Positions 10,974 through 24,745 of a stretch of DNA of 64,000 nt are shown here, one piece after another. This stretch comes from Sinotaia quadrata (lineage: Eukaryota; Mollusca; Gastropoda; Architaenioglossa; Viviparidae): NCBI GenBank assembly GCA_028829895.1, contig CM054178.1, positions 105,001,558 through 105,065,557 of the forward strand, written 5' to 3'. The translations under genes and the position numbers were made by a program. The notes under the pieces were generated by a model. The model was not told the origin of the DNA. It did no database searches and saw only the letters and a list, made by a program, of their open reading frames with translations. Every line of letters begins with the position of its first letter. Within the stretch, counting starts at the first letter, position 1.

Positions 10974-11912
10974 GAAAGAAAAAAGGAAGAAGTAGAAAGA
11001 AAAGAAAGAGGTAGAAAGAAAGGAATCAGAAATAGAAAGAAAAGAAAGAAGTAGAATGAAATGAAAGAAGTAGAAAGGAAAGAAAGAAGAAGAAGAAAGA
11101 AAGGCAAGAATTAGAATGTAAAGAAATAAGGTGATAGAAAAGAAAGAAGTAGAAAGAAAACAAAGAAGAAGAAAGGAAACAAAGAAGTAGATAGAAAAAA
11201 GAAGTAGAAAGAAACGATAGAGTAGAAAGAAAAGAAAGAAATAGAAAGACAAAATAAGTAGAAAGAAAAGAAAGAGATAGAAAGAAAAGTAAGTGTGGAA
11301 AGAAAAGAAAGAAGTAGAAAGAAAAGAAAAAAAAAGAAGTAGAAAGAAAAGAAAGAAATGGAAAGAAAAATTAAGTAGAAAGAAAAGAACGAGTAGAAAA
11401 AAAAGAAAGAAGTAGAAAGAAAAGAAAGATTAGAAATGAAAGAAAGACATAGACAGAAAAGAAAGTAGAAAAAGAAGTAGAAAGAAAAGAAAGAATTAGA
11501 AAAAAGAAAGAAGTAGAAAGAAAAGAAAAAAGTAGAAAAAGAAGTAGAAAGAAAAGAACGATTAGAAAGAAGAGTAGAAAGAAAAGAAAGAAGCAGAAAA
11601 CGGAGTAGAAAGAAAAGATAAAAGGTAGAAAAAAGAAAAAGTAGAAAGAAGTAGAAAAAAGAAGTAGAAAGAAAAGAAAAAGTAGTTAAAAGTAGAAAGA
11701 AAAGAACGATTAGAAAGAAAAGAAGAAAGAAAGAAGTAGAAAAAAGAAGTAGAAAGAAAAGAAAGAGATAGAAAGAAAAGAGTAGAAAAAGATTAGAAAG
11801 AAAAGGAAGACGTAGACAGAAAAGAAAGAAGTAGAATAAAAAGAAAGAAGCAGAATGAAACTGAAGAAGGAAAATTAAAAGACAGAAGTAGAAAGAAAAG
11901 AAGGGAATAAAA
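10974..11912. repeat. 940-bp polypurine minisatellite (GAAA/GTAGAAA)
   Basis: Almost pure A/G on the plus strand, built on AGAAAGAAAAGAAAGAAGTAG with variable unit length. The opposite strand gives long Phe/Leu/Ser ORFs with no biological support. A tract of this length can form triplex (H-DNA) structures. Confidence 0.95.
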
Positions 11913-12199
11913 CCAAGAACCACATCACATGGAAATCGCTGTGCGCAAGTTATTGTCAAAGGGAGGGAAGAAGATGTGTGTGGGGGGTGGGGTGAGAGAC
12001 TACGATTACCTTTTTAACCTCTGATAGAAGCATTTTATTCTAATGCTTCAAGTAAACACCACCCGAGTCGATAAATTCTGCAAACGCTAGACTCTCTCTT
12101 GTGACAAATAAGTTCAATGAAGTTTCGGGTGCGTTTTCGTTACAGAGAAATGTGTATAAAGTAAAGCTCCGCTGAACAGAAAATAACTATTTCAGCTTA

Positions 12200-12690
12200 A
12201 ATATGAAGGCAAATTTAAATGGGTGAATATGTGTCTGAGAGAGAATGTTCAGAGGTGTGTTATATTTATGAGTCTATGTGACTATGAAAGAGTGTGTGAC
12301 TGAGAATGTTTTGTGTATATGACTGAGGATATGCTTATGTGTATATATTTTACTAAGAAATTGTTTGTGCGTGTATTTGTGACTGAGTATGTATGTGGTG
12401 TGAGTCAATGAGAATGTTTAGTGTGCAACTAAGAAAGTATTTATGTGTGTGTGACTGAAAGTGTTTAAATATGTATGACTCAGAGTGTTTATAGGCCTGT
12501 AAATGAGTGTTTATATGTGTGACTGAAAGTGTTTATATGTATGTTTGCGTCGAAGTGTTTACGTGTATTTCAAAGTGTTTATGCGTGTGACTGAGAGTGT
12601 TATTATGTTTGTGTGCTCAGTTTGTGTTGATATGTGTGTGACTGAGTGTTGAAGTATGAGCGTGTAACGGTGAAAGTGTGTTTGTGTGTG
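12200..12690. repeat. Degenerate GTGTTTATGTGTGTGACTGAGA repeat
   Basis: About 16 diverged copies of a roughly 28-bp GT-rich unit. Intronic. Confidence 0.8.
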
Positions 12691-12699
12691 TGTCATCTC

Positions 12700-12960
12700 A
12701 GATCTTGAAACCACTTGTCAACACAATCATACGTTACAAAGAACTTAAAACCATTATCAAAACAGTCACACATCTAATAGATCTTTAAGCCTCTATCTAA
12801 ACAGACACATTTACATATATCTTTAAGCGTTTATCAAAACAGTCACAGGTCAAATAGATTTTTAAGCTTCTTTATGGACAAACGTCACAGATCTTAAAGC
12901 CCTTTGTCAAAAAAAAAAAAAATCACACGTCACACAAATCTGAAACCCCTCTTTGAAATT
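12700..12960. repeat. About 55-bp diverged tandem repeat
   Basis: Four to five copies of a unit with ATCTTTAAGC, CTATCAAAACAGTCACA and variants. Immediately follows the GT-rich array. Confidence 0.75.
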
Positions 12961-13574
12961 TCCATGCAAGAGATTTCATGCAGACGACAACCGCTTTTTA
13001 ATGCTCAAAGTGAGAATTCGCAACAGCAAAAATAAACACTTTTTTTTTTTAAGTTGAACTGTCGAGCTTGAATTATGACAGTTGTAATGGCACATAGAAA
13101 ACGCGGGAAGTTCTTTTCATTCGTTTCCCATCTCGGTAACTCATGCCCGGCTCTGCCTGCTGCAGCCTTTTGAACTGCTTGCTTCCGTATCGAAAACACC
13201 ATGACAGGTAAAGAAGGAAAAGAAGGGAGGTGGAAAGTGGGGAAACGAGGTCGCAAAGAGACAAGGAACACAGGACAAGCGCTTGCACGACAGAAATCGA
13301 TATTTTTTTTTTTAGATTTATGTGTGTGGACATTTTCTACCTGTGTAGAATAACCAAGATCCAGAGCAAAATATCATCTTTTATAATGTAGGAGTTCTTA
13401 AAGGGAACGCCTCTTCGATGTTTCACTCTGCTTTAAAAAAAAAAAAAAGGAAAGATGGGAAAAGAGAGAGAGAGAGCAAGAGCAATAACAATACTATAGA
13501 CTTGAAAATTGGAATGAACATTATACTCAGACTGTGTAATTTGCTTAATAAACAAACTTGGATATACTGTGCGT

Positions 13575-13575
<1 letters not shown>

Positions 13576-13642
<67 letters not shown>
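13576..13642. repeat. (CA)n microsatellite
   Basis: Uninterrupted, about 33 repeats. Confidence 0.98.
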
Positions 13643-13644
<2 letters not shown>

Positions 13645-13842
13645 TGAGGTAAAACGTTGGTCCTATTCCTAAGGAAACAAAGATCCCAGTAACGTTACTA
13701 GATACAGTTTCGTTTTAAACATCAATATCTGATGCATATTAATTAAGCCGACTCATTACAGATATTTTAAATCAAATTCATTAAATGTAGTTTAAAACGC
13801 CGGCAGATGTTTTTTTTGTTTTGAAACAGCGTCTATGGGTGC

Positions 13843-13928
13843 ATTGTAAGCAAGCGTCATTAGTGTAAGCAAGCCTCATTAGTGTAATCAAACGTCATTG
13901 GTGTGAGCAAGCGTCATTTGTGTAGTGT
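13843..13928. repeat. 21-bp tandem repeat, about 4 copies
   Basis: Unit GTGTAAGCAAGCGTCATTA with point changes. Confidence 0.85.
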
Positions 13929-14606
13929 AAGCAATGTCAATAGAATCATTCTAATAGTGGCACCCGTCATTCAATGCAACATAAAAATATCATTAGATTG
14001 CTGATATACTGTCATCAGATGTTTTGGAAAGTATCATCATTAGACATTTTCAAACCGGTGAGTAAATTATTGTCTATGCATTCTTCAGTAATCATAGCGT
14101 CAAAATCGGAGACACACTGCCCTGAAGTGCGTGAAAATTAAAAAAAAAATTACATCTAAAACCTCTTTGCATTAGAGGAATAAAGAGACATAACAGTGTC
14201 CCTATCTAGCTTTCCTATAGGTAAAAAACACAAATTCTAAACTAGTTTGTTGTTTTGTAATAAGAGAACAAAACCTCTATTTTTCTTTAACGGGAGATAT
14301 GACAATGAAATTTTCTATGCAGGTAAACACAATCATATAATAACTTTAAGAAGGATAACAGAAATGATATTAAAAGCATTGTCGCAGTTTTACGATGGAA
14401 CAGTAACACCTTAACAAAACATCGATATTTATTTTTCGAAGGAGGTAGGAACACAATTTTATCACTATTTAACGTTTAGGGTAGATTTAGTTTTCTTTAA
14501 AATGGGGTGAATGAATGGATTGTAGATTTTTAAAATAGGAAATGTCACTAGCTACGTTTCTTTAGCGTAGGGGAGAGGTTACAAGTTTGTAACCATCTAA
14601 ATTTCT

Positions 14607-14607
<1 letters not shown>

Positions 14608-14672
<65 letters not shown>
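14608..14672. repeat. (GT)n microsatellite
   Basis: Uninterrupted, about 32 repeats. Confidence 0.98.
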
Positions 14673-14674
<2 letters not shown>

Positions 14675-14820
14675 TGAGAATAACACATTGTCAACATCTA
14701 GATTCTAGACTATTTTAAGAGGGACTTATAAAACATTTTACTATCTAGATGTCTGTAATTTTACTATCTAGATGGTTTTTAGATCTTTGTAAGGGGTAAA
14801 TAGATTCAGTAATACTTTCT

Positions 14821-15180
14821 AGATCTCTTTAAAGGGAAATAAAAACAATGTCATTGTCTAGACTTCTTTAAAAAGGGCTTACAAATATTGTCAGTATCTT
14901 GATTTCTGTAAGGGGGATATAAAAACATTTTCACTGTCTAGACTTCTTTAAAAAGGGCTTACAAATATTGTCAGTATCTTGATTTCTGTAAGGGGGATAT
15001 AAAAACATTTTCACTGTCTAGACTTCTTTAAAAAGGGCTTACAAATATTGTCAGTATCTTGATTTCTGTAAGGGGGATATAAAAACATTTTCACTGTCTA
15101 GACTTCTTTAAAAAGGGCTTACAAATATTGTCAGTATCTCGATTTCTGTAAGGGTTATGTAAAAACATTTTCACTATATA
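14821..15180. repeat. 80-bp tandem repeat, about 4.5 copies
   Basis: Exact 80-bp spacing of GACTTCTTTA at 14861, 14941, 15021 and 15101. Outer copies are diverged, inner ones identical. A looser series of the same CTAGAT...TTTAAAGGG unit extends left to about 14700. Confidence 0.95.
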
Positions 15181-16652
15181 GTTCTCTATGAGAGAGAGAT
15201 ACGTATGTCTTCATTATCTAATTATTTTGTGGCCCTAAAGAAAACTAGCACTTATTAATAAAATGTCTTTCCTAATAATATAATTCAAACAAATCCTTGT
15301 TGATAACTGCTGTGCATTTCAAACTACCATCTTTAAAAAAAAAAAAAGGTATTAACTCTACGTTTTTATTTTTAAAGAATTCCAAATTTTTAAAAACCCA
15401 CAAAGTTAAATAGGGCAGAGTTTCTGCACCACAATATAAATTGCAAGAAGACATACCGAATCTGTAATAAATAAATAATATTACATTTCTTTTGTTTGTA
15501 GGGGAAGAATATCCACAGGGGATAGAATATTTCAACACTTCTAAAACCCATTAACGTATAACAACATAAACCTAAAAGTGTATGTATGCATAATAGTTAG
15601 ACAGTGTGTCATCTCGCTCAAAGCATCATGAAAGAAATGAAGGATAATGACAGATTGCCATAAAAAGAGCATTTTAAGATAATCTACTTCCAAGACTGCT
15701 CATGTTTTAGATTGTTTACTGGAAATACCTCACCCAACGACAGACATTTACAATAAAGGTGTAAGATTATGCGTAAACAGTCCCTGCTTTGTAGACATAT
15801 ACAGTAACATGAGTTTGTTATATTATTAACAGACTAAGCTCTGAGGACATATTCAATAACAAGACTGTAAGACGTTTATATTCACCCAAGTATTGGTATT
15901 ACAACACACCATGGTCTGCAGAAAAATACACTCTAATAGAGGTCAGTATTTGTGTTCATAGTCCCTGATTTGCAAACAGAATCTAATATTCATAACGCCT
16001 AACTAACGACATACTTATAAAATCTTGATTAATCAAACTATAAAATAGCAATCCGTAACTAAATGATGCGTGCATACATGCGTATGTCACTGCGTACGTT
16101 GAGCAATGTAGCTGAGCGCGTGCATATACGAACGTGATTGCAGTATACACGTGCAGGGAAATCTGCGTGTGTACGTAAGTGCGTGTGTGTGAATTAAAAT
16201 GCTGGATATTAAAATAATTAAAATGCCGAATATTCAATACATTCCAGCTAAGTCACAACTGCTTGCACTTAACAGTGTTACTGATTTTAAAACGACACAA
16301 AATGTGAAAAAAATTAAACAATAAAAACACTAAATGGCAAAGTACAATACTATTAAAGTCAGTAAAATTAAAGAAAGGAGCATTTTAAAAAAGCACAAAA
16401 GCAAATCTTTTAAAAAATTGCCTCAATTGTCGTCACATTATAATGAAAGACTAAAGGCCAATGAGCTACGCGACTTAATGAACATTTATCAGATGCAACT
16501 CTGTATTATTCTTTATAAAACCATTCTCAGTCTGCACCTAGACAACACACTCTGTGAATGTTAACAAGACAAATGAAATGCCATTTAGCTCTTAAAGATA
16601 AATGCCATATAAAATGCACAAAACATTGCAAGAGCAAATGATAACTAAAAAT
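15181..16652. other. Intron sequence without a recognised gene
   Basis: AT-rich and mostly unique. No exon with splice borders or family similarity was found on either strand. Confidence 0.55.
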
Positions 16653-16654
16653 GT

Positions 16655-16712
<58 letters not shown>
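16653..16712. repeat. (CA)n microsatellite
   Basis: Uninterrupted, 30 repeats. Confidence 0.98.
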
Positions 16713-16713
<1 letters not shown>

Positions 16714-17437
16714 GTAAAGAAACGGAGAAGAAAATCAAACAAGAAAATCAAGAAAAGAAGTTGAACATGAAGCAAACGGTAGAAAATATTTTAGTTTTAT
16801 AAGAGATCTATTGTTATTTGCTTCATTTATTTCATCGATAAAGAATTTCTAAGGAAACAACACAAACGTGCTTGGCACCTTTCTTTTATCCATTCTCAGA
16901 ATTCTGCCTGTTATAAACTGATACTGACAACATTTTCACTGCACTGATTAAAAAAATAAACATTTTCTTAAAAAGAAAACCAAATACCACGTAAAGCTAT
17001 TAACACAAGGAGAAGCCGATATCCCAAGCATTCATAACGGATCGCATTTTTACGAACCTAAATCGCATTAGCCTACCAGAACCAGACTTTTGTTTGTTGT
17101 TAATTTTATAAAAACCGATGAAATAAGATAACAATATTTATATATATAAATTTAACTATAAGATACTCAAAACATGACAAAACAAATGTAGTGAAAATCA
17201 TTACAACTGTACCCGAAAATCAAAAATAATTAGCTCTCATTACACTCAGATAGAGGCCAAGGTTTAACTCTAGCGACATGGCTCCAAACTATAAAACTGT
17301 TTTAAGCTTACATCAACCCGCGATAGAGAAAGTCAACTCAAACCGAACACCTTAACACCGAGCCTCTTCTCGTTTAACGATAGCACCGACAACAATAAAA
17401 TGTCCCACGTTTGTGTTTTTGTTTTTTCTTGACTGAT

Positions 17438-17439
<2 letters not shown>

Positions 17440-17500
<61 letters not shown>
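17440..17500. repeat. (CA)n microsatellite
   Basis: Uninterrupted, about 30 repeats. Confidence 0.98.
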
Positions 17501-17504
<4 letters not shown>

Positions 17505-17989
17505 ATTCGACCCCTCAAACGCAGGTATATTTAAATACTGTTTCCAGTCAAACGTCAGAAAGCGTTAAAAACAAACAAAAAAACCCCATAAAAACAAAAA
17601 GATAACCCGCACCCCCAAAAAAAAACGTGAGGCGACTGGTTCAATTACCGCTGATCTTACCTGACAGCGCATCGCTATATCAGTAGTCGGTGTACGAAGT
17701 GTTGCAGCGAGGATAGCAATAAAGAATGCAGATGCTCTCCCACGTTTTTTCGTCTGATGTTTTTTCTTTTCGTTTCCTTTTTAAAGGTAAGTTATTGTTT
17801 CATTTGGCATCGACGTTGAGGGTGATCAGTCGCGAGCAGGTTCCGTGTACCTTGAATGCTAAGCTGACTAAACTATGATTCCAGCTTCCTTCATGCACGG
17901 TAAATAGTAGGAGGGGAAAAAAAAAGCAAACGCACACATACGAATAAAAAGCGAAGACGGAGGGTGTAATTGGACGCAGCAAAGACGCT

Positions 17990-18430
17990 GTGTGATCAGA
18001 TTCAAGGTCTTTAATTGCGGCGTCTGCACAGTTGCTTTCTGCACACAATCCCGACTCACCCCATTCAATCTCACCCACCCACCCACCCACTTTTTGCCTT
18101 CCTCCCCGCTCCGCTCCGCCTCGCGGATACTCAGCGAAATGTGGAAGAGCGAGACAACGATCAAACATGGCAGTTTCTTGCAGGTTTAATTGGGAATACG
18201 ACGGCTACATCACTGGGGTTTGGTGTACAGCGCGATCGATGGGTTATGAAGAAATTAATAGCGCTATTGTCGCAGCCAAGACAAAAGGACATGTCAGTGC
18301 AGGCAAGTGCACTGTAGCGCCAGCCTCTCGCGAGGACCAAGTGCACGCGATGTTGGTTGGTGGTAATCTCCCTTGTAAGTCTACACGACAAGGTCTGCTG
18401 TCGTCTGCGTGTCACGCCCGTGTGTGACTG
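17990..18430. promoter_or_regulatory. GC-richer, CpG-containing intronic island
   Basis: Stands out from AT-rich flanks, with many CG dinucleotides, CCCACCCACCCACC at about 18075 and overlapping open frames on both strands. None of the peptides is recognised. An intronic promoter, an enhancer or an alternative first exon are all possible; nothing decides between them. Confidence 0.3.
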
Positions 18431-19233
18431 AGTGTGTCGTCAACGCTTTGATGGACGCTAGTTAGCAGTATTACAGTCCGCGTCTCGCTCGCATTATTTT
18501 ATACTGCGCATCCTTCGGTCTCCGCAATTTGCTTCTGTGAGTGCTTCGGAGCGGTCCTAAGTTTCTGTTTATTTCTAGAAACAAAAGATATAATTGTTTT
18601 AAATGAATTTAAATCCCTTCCCCCAGTACCCAACTGCCAAATATTTAAATGACGGGGAAAAGAAATCATAAACGACAATAAAATATGCTTGATTTGCACC
18701 AACCCACCCCGCTTTTGTGGATGACGTCAAATATATAGCTTCGTCACTTTCGCGAACCATTGAATGAATACTAAGCCGTCCCCAGCGATGACAAATACAG
18801 AAGAAAAAAAAATCAACAACAAACAATGCAGCGTTTGTCAATTGAAAGCTGTTGATCTGGGCCAGATGTATCAAAGTCATTATATCAAACGCGTCAAGGA
18901 ATCGGCCGGAAATCTCAGTCGTGCTGTGATAAAGTATTAAAATTTTAAAACCGACAAGCGAGCCCCAGACTTTTGGGAAAGAGAAAATAGCGCTGTTTAA
19001 CAATAGAGAAGATTAATAGTAGAGTCTTTTCTTCTAAACAATCATAATTTGCACCAGATAAGATTAAAATTAGGCCAGTTTTAAAAAAATATCCCCAAAA
19101 TGAAATGATTACTAAATTGAAAACCAATAAATTCAAGCAAGCAAGCATGGCGCCGAAGCGATGTTTCAGTTTAATTTATTTCTTCCTTAAGTAAAATCTA
19201 ACTAATCCTAAATCACTGTGCTGCCGAATACAA

Positions 19234-19904
19234 GCTTAACTCAGCCGTAGACGAAATCACAAAATATACAGCTTAACTCAGCCGTAGACGAAATCACAAA
19301 ATATACAGCTTAACTCAGCCGTAGACGAAATCACAAAATATACAGCTTAACTCAGCCGTAGACGAAATCACAAAATATACAGCTTAACTCAGCCGTAGAC
19401 GAATCACTAAATATACAGCTTAACTCAGCCGTAGACGAATCACTAAATATACAGCTTAACACAGCCGTAGACGAATCACTAAATATACAGCTTAACTCAG
19501 CCGTAGACGAAATCACAAAATATACAGCTTAACTCAGCCGTAGACGAATCACTAAATATACAGCGGCAGAAGAAATAAAATATACAGCTTAACTCAGCCG
19601 TAGACGAAATCACAAAATATACAGCTTAACTCAGCCGTAGACGAAATCACAAAATATACAGCTTAACTCAGCCGTAGACGAATCACTAAATATACAGCTT
19701 AACTCAGCCGTAGACGAATCACTAAATATACAGCTTAACACAGCCGTAGACGAATCACTAAATATACAGCTTAACTCAGCCGTAGACGAAATCACAAAAT
19801 ATACAGCTTAACTCAGCCGTAGACGAAATCACTAAATATACAGCGGCAGAAGAAATAAAATATACAGCTTAACTCAGCCGTAAATGAAATCACTAAACAT
19901 ACAG
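19234..19904. repeat. 36/37-bp minisatellite with a 280-bp higher-order repeat
   Basis: About 19 units of CTTAACTCAGCCGTAGACGA followed by one of two tails (AATCACAAAATATACAG or ATCACTAAATATACAG). A 24-bp variant beginning CGGCAGAAG occurs at 19564 and 19844. The order a-a-b-b-b'-a-b-c is seen twice, so a block of about 280 bp was itself duplicated. Confidence 0.95.
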
Positions 19905-20612
19905 CAAACAAGACATTGCAAATGCTTGAGACATTTTGGAATCAGCTAAAACTTTATCTCAAGACATGTTGAATACGACGGAAGTGCCATAAGGGACGTT
20001 GGCCTTGACCGGTATCATTGAATACATTTTCATTGGTCGACTACTTCGGTCTGCATTAAGACCGGTCGTAAGACGCAGAGTAATTGTGTAATTTCACACC
20101 TCTCTAGCTGTTCCAGAAAACGTCTACTGATTTTCAAAATTTATTATTATTATTTATTTTTCTTATTTTTTCTTAACACCCACAGTTGCAAAAACTGTAT
20201 ATGATTGGCACTTTTTGTTTACTAAACAAATTTATCTCAATTATTCGTTTACGACCAGGAGTTTTTATGGGACGGTAATTTATTTATTCAAAAGAAAACA
20301 CAAGGGTGGTTGGGATGGGGTGAGGTAAGCGGCCTGGAACTGAAGCAAGGAACCGTATGAAAAAAATATAAAATAAACATAAGTGGTCCCCCCCCCCTTC
20401 TCTCTTTGTATGTATGTGTACGCGCACAATTACACAGTATACTTATTACTGTACTGTATAACCATTACTTTTCGTAGCCAAGACAAAGTGGCATTATAAA
20501 TATTTCACTTTAATTGTGATAGTAAAGTAAATATTAATTTGATTTTGAAAGAAAACAAATGCCTGCCATTGTTAACGTTAGATTGTTGACAAATAAACCA
20601 CATTAAATTACC

Positions 20613-20802
20613 ACAACATAATTAGGAAGTTGAACAATATCTGCAATAGTACATAACAAACAACATAATTAGGAAGTTGAACATTATCTGCAATAGTACA
20701 TAACAAACAACATAATTAGGAAGTTGAACATTATCTGCAATAGTACATAACAAACAACATAATTAGGAAGTTGAACATTATCTGCATTAGTACATAACAA
20801 AC
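20613..20802. repeat. 47-bp tandem repeat, 4 copies
   Basis: ACAACATAATTAGGAAGTTG recurs at 20613, 20660, 20707 and 20754 with two or three base differences. Confidence 0.97.
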
Positions 20803-21210
20803 AACAATAAGTTAGCAATAAAACACCCCCACCCACCCACACACCTCAGCCTCTAACTACTTTCTCACCCACCTTCACTCCATACAAAAGTGAGTACTAA
20901 CAGCATAATTCCACTGTGGAAGAAACCGTCATTCAACACCACCGCAAATGAACAAAGTGATCGAAACGTATGGATCACTTCAATGGAGTAGCATTTTATA
21001 GCAGAACATAAAAAATATGGCACTTGGCTTTATTAGTTTCGAATGTCACGCGTAAAAGTGCCGTCAGAGATCTTAAGAGAACTCTTGAATTGTGTATATT
21101 AATGTATAATTGCCCATTCAATTCAGTCTCGCTTGTCAAAATACACGACATATTTGATTCAATGATAGCAACTCCATGTCAAGTGGTCTGCTGGCATTGC
21201 GAAGAGCACA

Positions 21211-21437
21211 TGTCAAAGTGCTGAATATGTTTAAACAATTGTTGGGGATCCCTGTTAAGCCCTCTTATGTCGAAGTGCTAAATATGTTTAACCAATTGTT
21301 GGGGATCCCTGTTAAGCCCTCTTATGTCGAAGTGCTAAATATGTTTAACCAATTGTTGGGGATTTCTGTTAAGCCCTCTGTTAAAGTGCTATTATATGTA
21401 TAACCAACTGTTTGGGATTCGTGTTAAACCCTTTCAT
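21211..21437. repeat. 57-bp tandem repeat, about 4 copies
   Basis: TGTCGAAGTGCTAAATATGT recurs at 57-bp spacing from 21211. The outer copies are diverged. The period is a multiple of three, which keeps a frame open by chance. Confidence 0.95.
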
Positions 21438-23388
21438 GTCTAAAGCTTGTTTGTGGTCACTACGTTCAGTTTATACACTTGGTGAACATAACTGACCATT
21501 CATCAAAGGATGTGCCATGGGAAGAGATTACATTCCTGTTATGACAAAGACAACAGAATAAAAATTTGTGCAATAAAAAACCCCAACTGGTCAGCTAAGC
21601 ACTAGTAAACCATTATGGATGAAGGGAAATCTGATTATTCGGCGCCGATGAAAGTACATAAAGACCTCTTGGCCAATTAACGAAACAATGTAATAATATA
21701 CATTTTGTTTTTATTTTAAAGAGCACACTTTATCCAAGACATTCAACAAGAGTTCCGCACACTGCAAAAATGTGTCTGTACACTCATATTATGATCCTTA
21801 GGGTGACCTTAACCTCTTGTTCTCAGGTTAATTTGCCACTCAGTGATAACTGAATGGATGAGCTTACTAAAGAATGAAAAACAGCCGTAATTATGAATGG
21901 ATTTTGAAAATGTAAATTGTTACCTATGCTAAACATATCAAAGAAATTAAATATTATTATTTGAAACATATTTCAAACTCAAACAATAAATATGTAATAA
22001 AAAGCTGCCTTATCTTTCGAAGAATATGATAATTGTTTTCAAGAAATGCATGGTGAAAAAATCACTGTCATAAGAAAATGTTCTTTTTTGAAAAGCAACT
22101 ATAAGGCCAGTTGCAAATTGAAGTCCTTTGTTGGTTATTAGATAAAAAATACTTTTGTCTTCAGAAACTCCAGGTGAAGAAATGACCAATTTGAAAAGAA
22201 ATTCTTAAATAAACAAATATAAGTGAATTTGCACAATTTAGATTGCAAGTCCATTGTTGATTAGATGTAAAAGTTCTATTTATTATGCATAACTGTCAGT
22301 CCTAAGATATTTTCTAAATGAAAATTATTTCTTCAAATTGAATACGGTCCATTTGCATGAATGACAATCCCCGCCATTTTGAAAGCAACTGACCTGATTT
22401 GGGCAAATACTGGTCAGCATCTCTCATCAATGTAGGAGCTGGTAATTATTCATTGTCCAATGAAAATTTCTTATGAATAATACTGCTGAATATTTCTGTT
22501 AAATAAAATAGAAGAATCAACTGTTTCAAGTCCGAATTTGGTTGTAGAGCTGACACAGACTGTCAATGCATTTGAAGTCCCATGACTTGCAAGATTTTCA
22601 TGCTGGTAAATCACAATGGGTGACCCTCCAAAACAGCTGTTCTTCATCACACAAGTAGACTAAATAAAACTATCCAATAGTAGAAGTGATACAGATTGCC
22701 TTCTAAAGCAAACAGATATTAGCTTCACACTGATTGGCTCATTTGAAAGACTAAAAAATAAGTATGCATGCATCTGGGACCTATACGTTTCTCTGACAAG
22801 GAACAGATGGAGAGTTACCATTATTACATTTCCACTTAATCCAGCTTTCCCACGTGTCATATACTTACAAGAGTGTTGGCAGTGTAGATTTTTATTTGAT
22901 GTAAATTTTAATTGGACGTAAATGTAAATAAACTGCTTTTCCTATTTGCGCCCGTTCCAAGAACAACAACACAACACATCGAAAGTTCGTACACATACTG
23001 GCAAAAACCAATTAGTTGAAATCTTCCAGACTGCAATCCAATATTAAGTTTAAATTGTTGGATTTCTGGAACCACTGGCAAAACAAAAAATATCTATAAG
23101 CAGTGAAAACTGCAGAATCTCTATTCATAGTAACATTGAAATCAGTTTCCAAAAAATGCAGTTTGTTTTCTTATATATTGTCTGTACCAAGAGTGCACAC
23201 TCGCGCGCACAACCAAACACACACACTAGATAGATAGATCTTAATGTAAATAGATCTCCACATCTTAATGTCATGTCCAATTCCAGATTTATCATTTTGT
23301 TTTCGAACAATATGCATTTGAAAACCATTTAGCCCCTTGTAATTACAAAACATATAGTTCACATTCACTCACCCAAAAATGGAGAAAA

Positions 23389-23392
<4 letters not shown>
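21438..23392. other. Longest low-repeat part of the 17.6-kb intron
   Basis: Mostly unique AT-rich sequence. I found no exon with acceptor, donor and NOL4-like content, but this is the most likely place for a missed or alternative exon or a conserved noncoding element. Confidence 0.45.

Positions 23393-23454
<62 letters not shown>
23393..23454. repeat. (GA)n microsatellite
   Basis: About 31 repeats, uninterrupted. Confidence 0.98.
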
Positions 23455-23463
<9 letters not shown>

Positions 23464-23917
23464 GCAGTGAAAGAAGAGAAACTCATCCTAAAGGTAATAA
23501 TAGTTTTTTCGGTGACTTTGAGTCGTTTCTGTATTTATCAGTTATTCTTTTAAGATATGACGTGAATACCTCCTTCTCATGAAGACGAATACAAGAAGGA
23601 CTGAAATTGCATAATGTATGGACCAGAAAAAGCATATGTATTAAATATTTATGTATCACAGTTCATTGCGGGAAAACAAACAAACGAAACTATCCTCAAA
23701 TGATGTCGACTGGTGTACTTCAGTAAAAGCATTTACCAAGTAAACATTAGTGTTAGTTTACGATGGAAGGGAGGTAAACGAGGGTCTTCTATTAGCAGAG
23801 TTTCTTCAGAGTTCTTCATCTTTCACTTCATCGTGCACTGCCAAAGACGAAGTGTTGTGAAGAATGCATAAATCAATAGTGAGAAATACAAATAATTGTA
23901 ACAATAAAAGTACAGTC

Positions 23918-23965
23918 CATCCATCCATCCATCCAATCTATCTATTTATCCATCCATCTACATTT
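23918..23965. repeat. (CCAT)n-like short microsatellite
   Basis: Short runs of CATC separated by CTAT variants. Confidence 0.8.
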
Positions 23966-24274
23966 CAGCATAAATCTGAGTTCACCAGTTATTTCGAACG
24001 CTTTAACTCTAATATTTTTATATTAATCTACACAAATTCACAGTTCATAAAACAATTCTATAACTATATTTTCATTCAGTAAGAAAAAGACAGTCACTGA
24101 AAACAGACTGAGCATAGTGGATATTATTCAAACATAAGGTTTACATAACCTTTTGTAAATAGAATAGAAACAAAATACTTAGATTGACTGGATATGAAAT
24201 ACATTTCGAGCCTGAATCTTTACAAACTGAAGAAGAAAGAAAATTAAAAATAAAAAGGAAATAAAATAAAAGGG

Positions 24275-24374
<100 letters not shown>

Positions 24375-24745
24375 TATGCAGGATAGAAAACTGATTGTGA
24401 AGAAGAAAAGATTAAAAATGAAGAAGAAATAGCAAACAATTAACAAGATATCTAACAAAAGAAAACAAAAGCTTCTTAGAGTAAAAGAGATTAGGAACAG
24501 GAAGAACTTACAGACGCATGAACAAGGGATAATGAGTAGAAATCCGAAGATCGAAAAAGAAAAGAAGAAATAGAAACTGATATTTAACCCCCAAATTAAA
24601 AACATGGAGAACAAAAAATTAATAAGATAAGGCATTAATGATAAAAACTAACAATGAAATGTGTCTGCTTGGATATATTAAAATATGTACGAAATTCTAC
24701 ATATACTTTCTAACTTATTATTTCTGTGCATGAAAAAGTAAACAG

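Noticed and set aside
11111..11959. Long 282-codon Phe/Leu/Ser frame on the minus strand
   Set aside because: It is only the complement of the polypurine minisatellite, with no start context, domain or splice signal.
18032..18427. 131-codon plus-strand frame in the 18-kb GC island
   Set aside because: Overlapping frames are open on both strands because of GC richness; no family, no splice borders. Kept only as a candidate regulatory island.
21176..21403. Repeat-containing frame in the second 57-bp array
   Set aside because: Same reason: the frame is kept open by the period, and the copies do not show synonymous-biased change.
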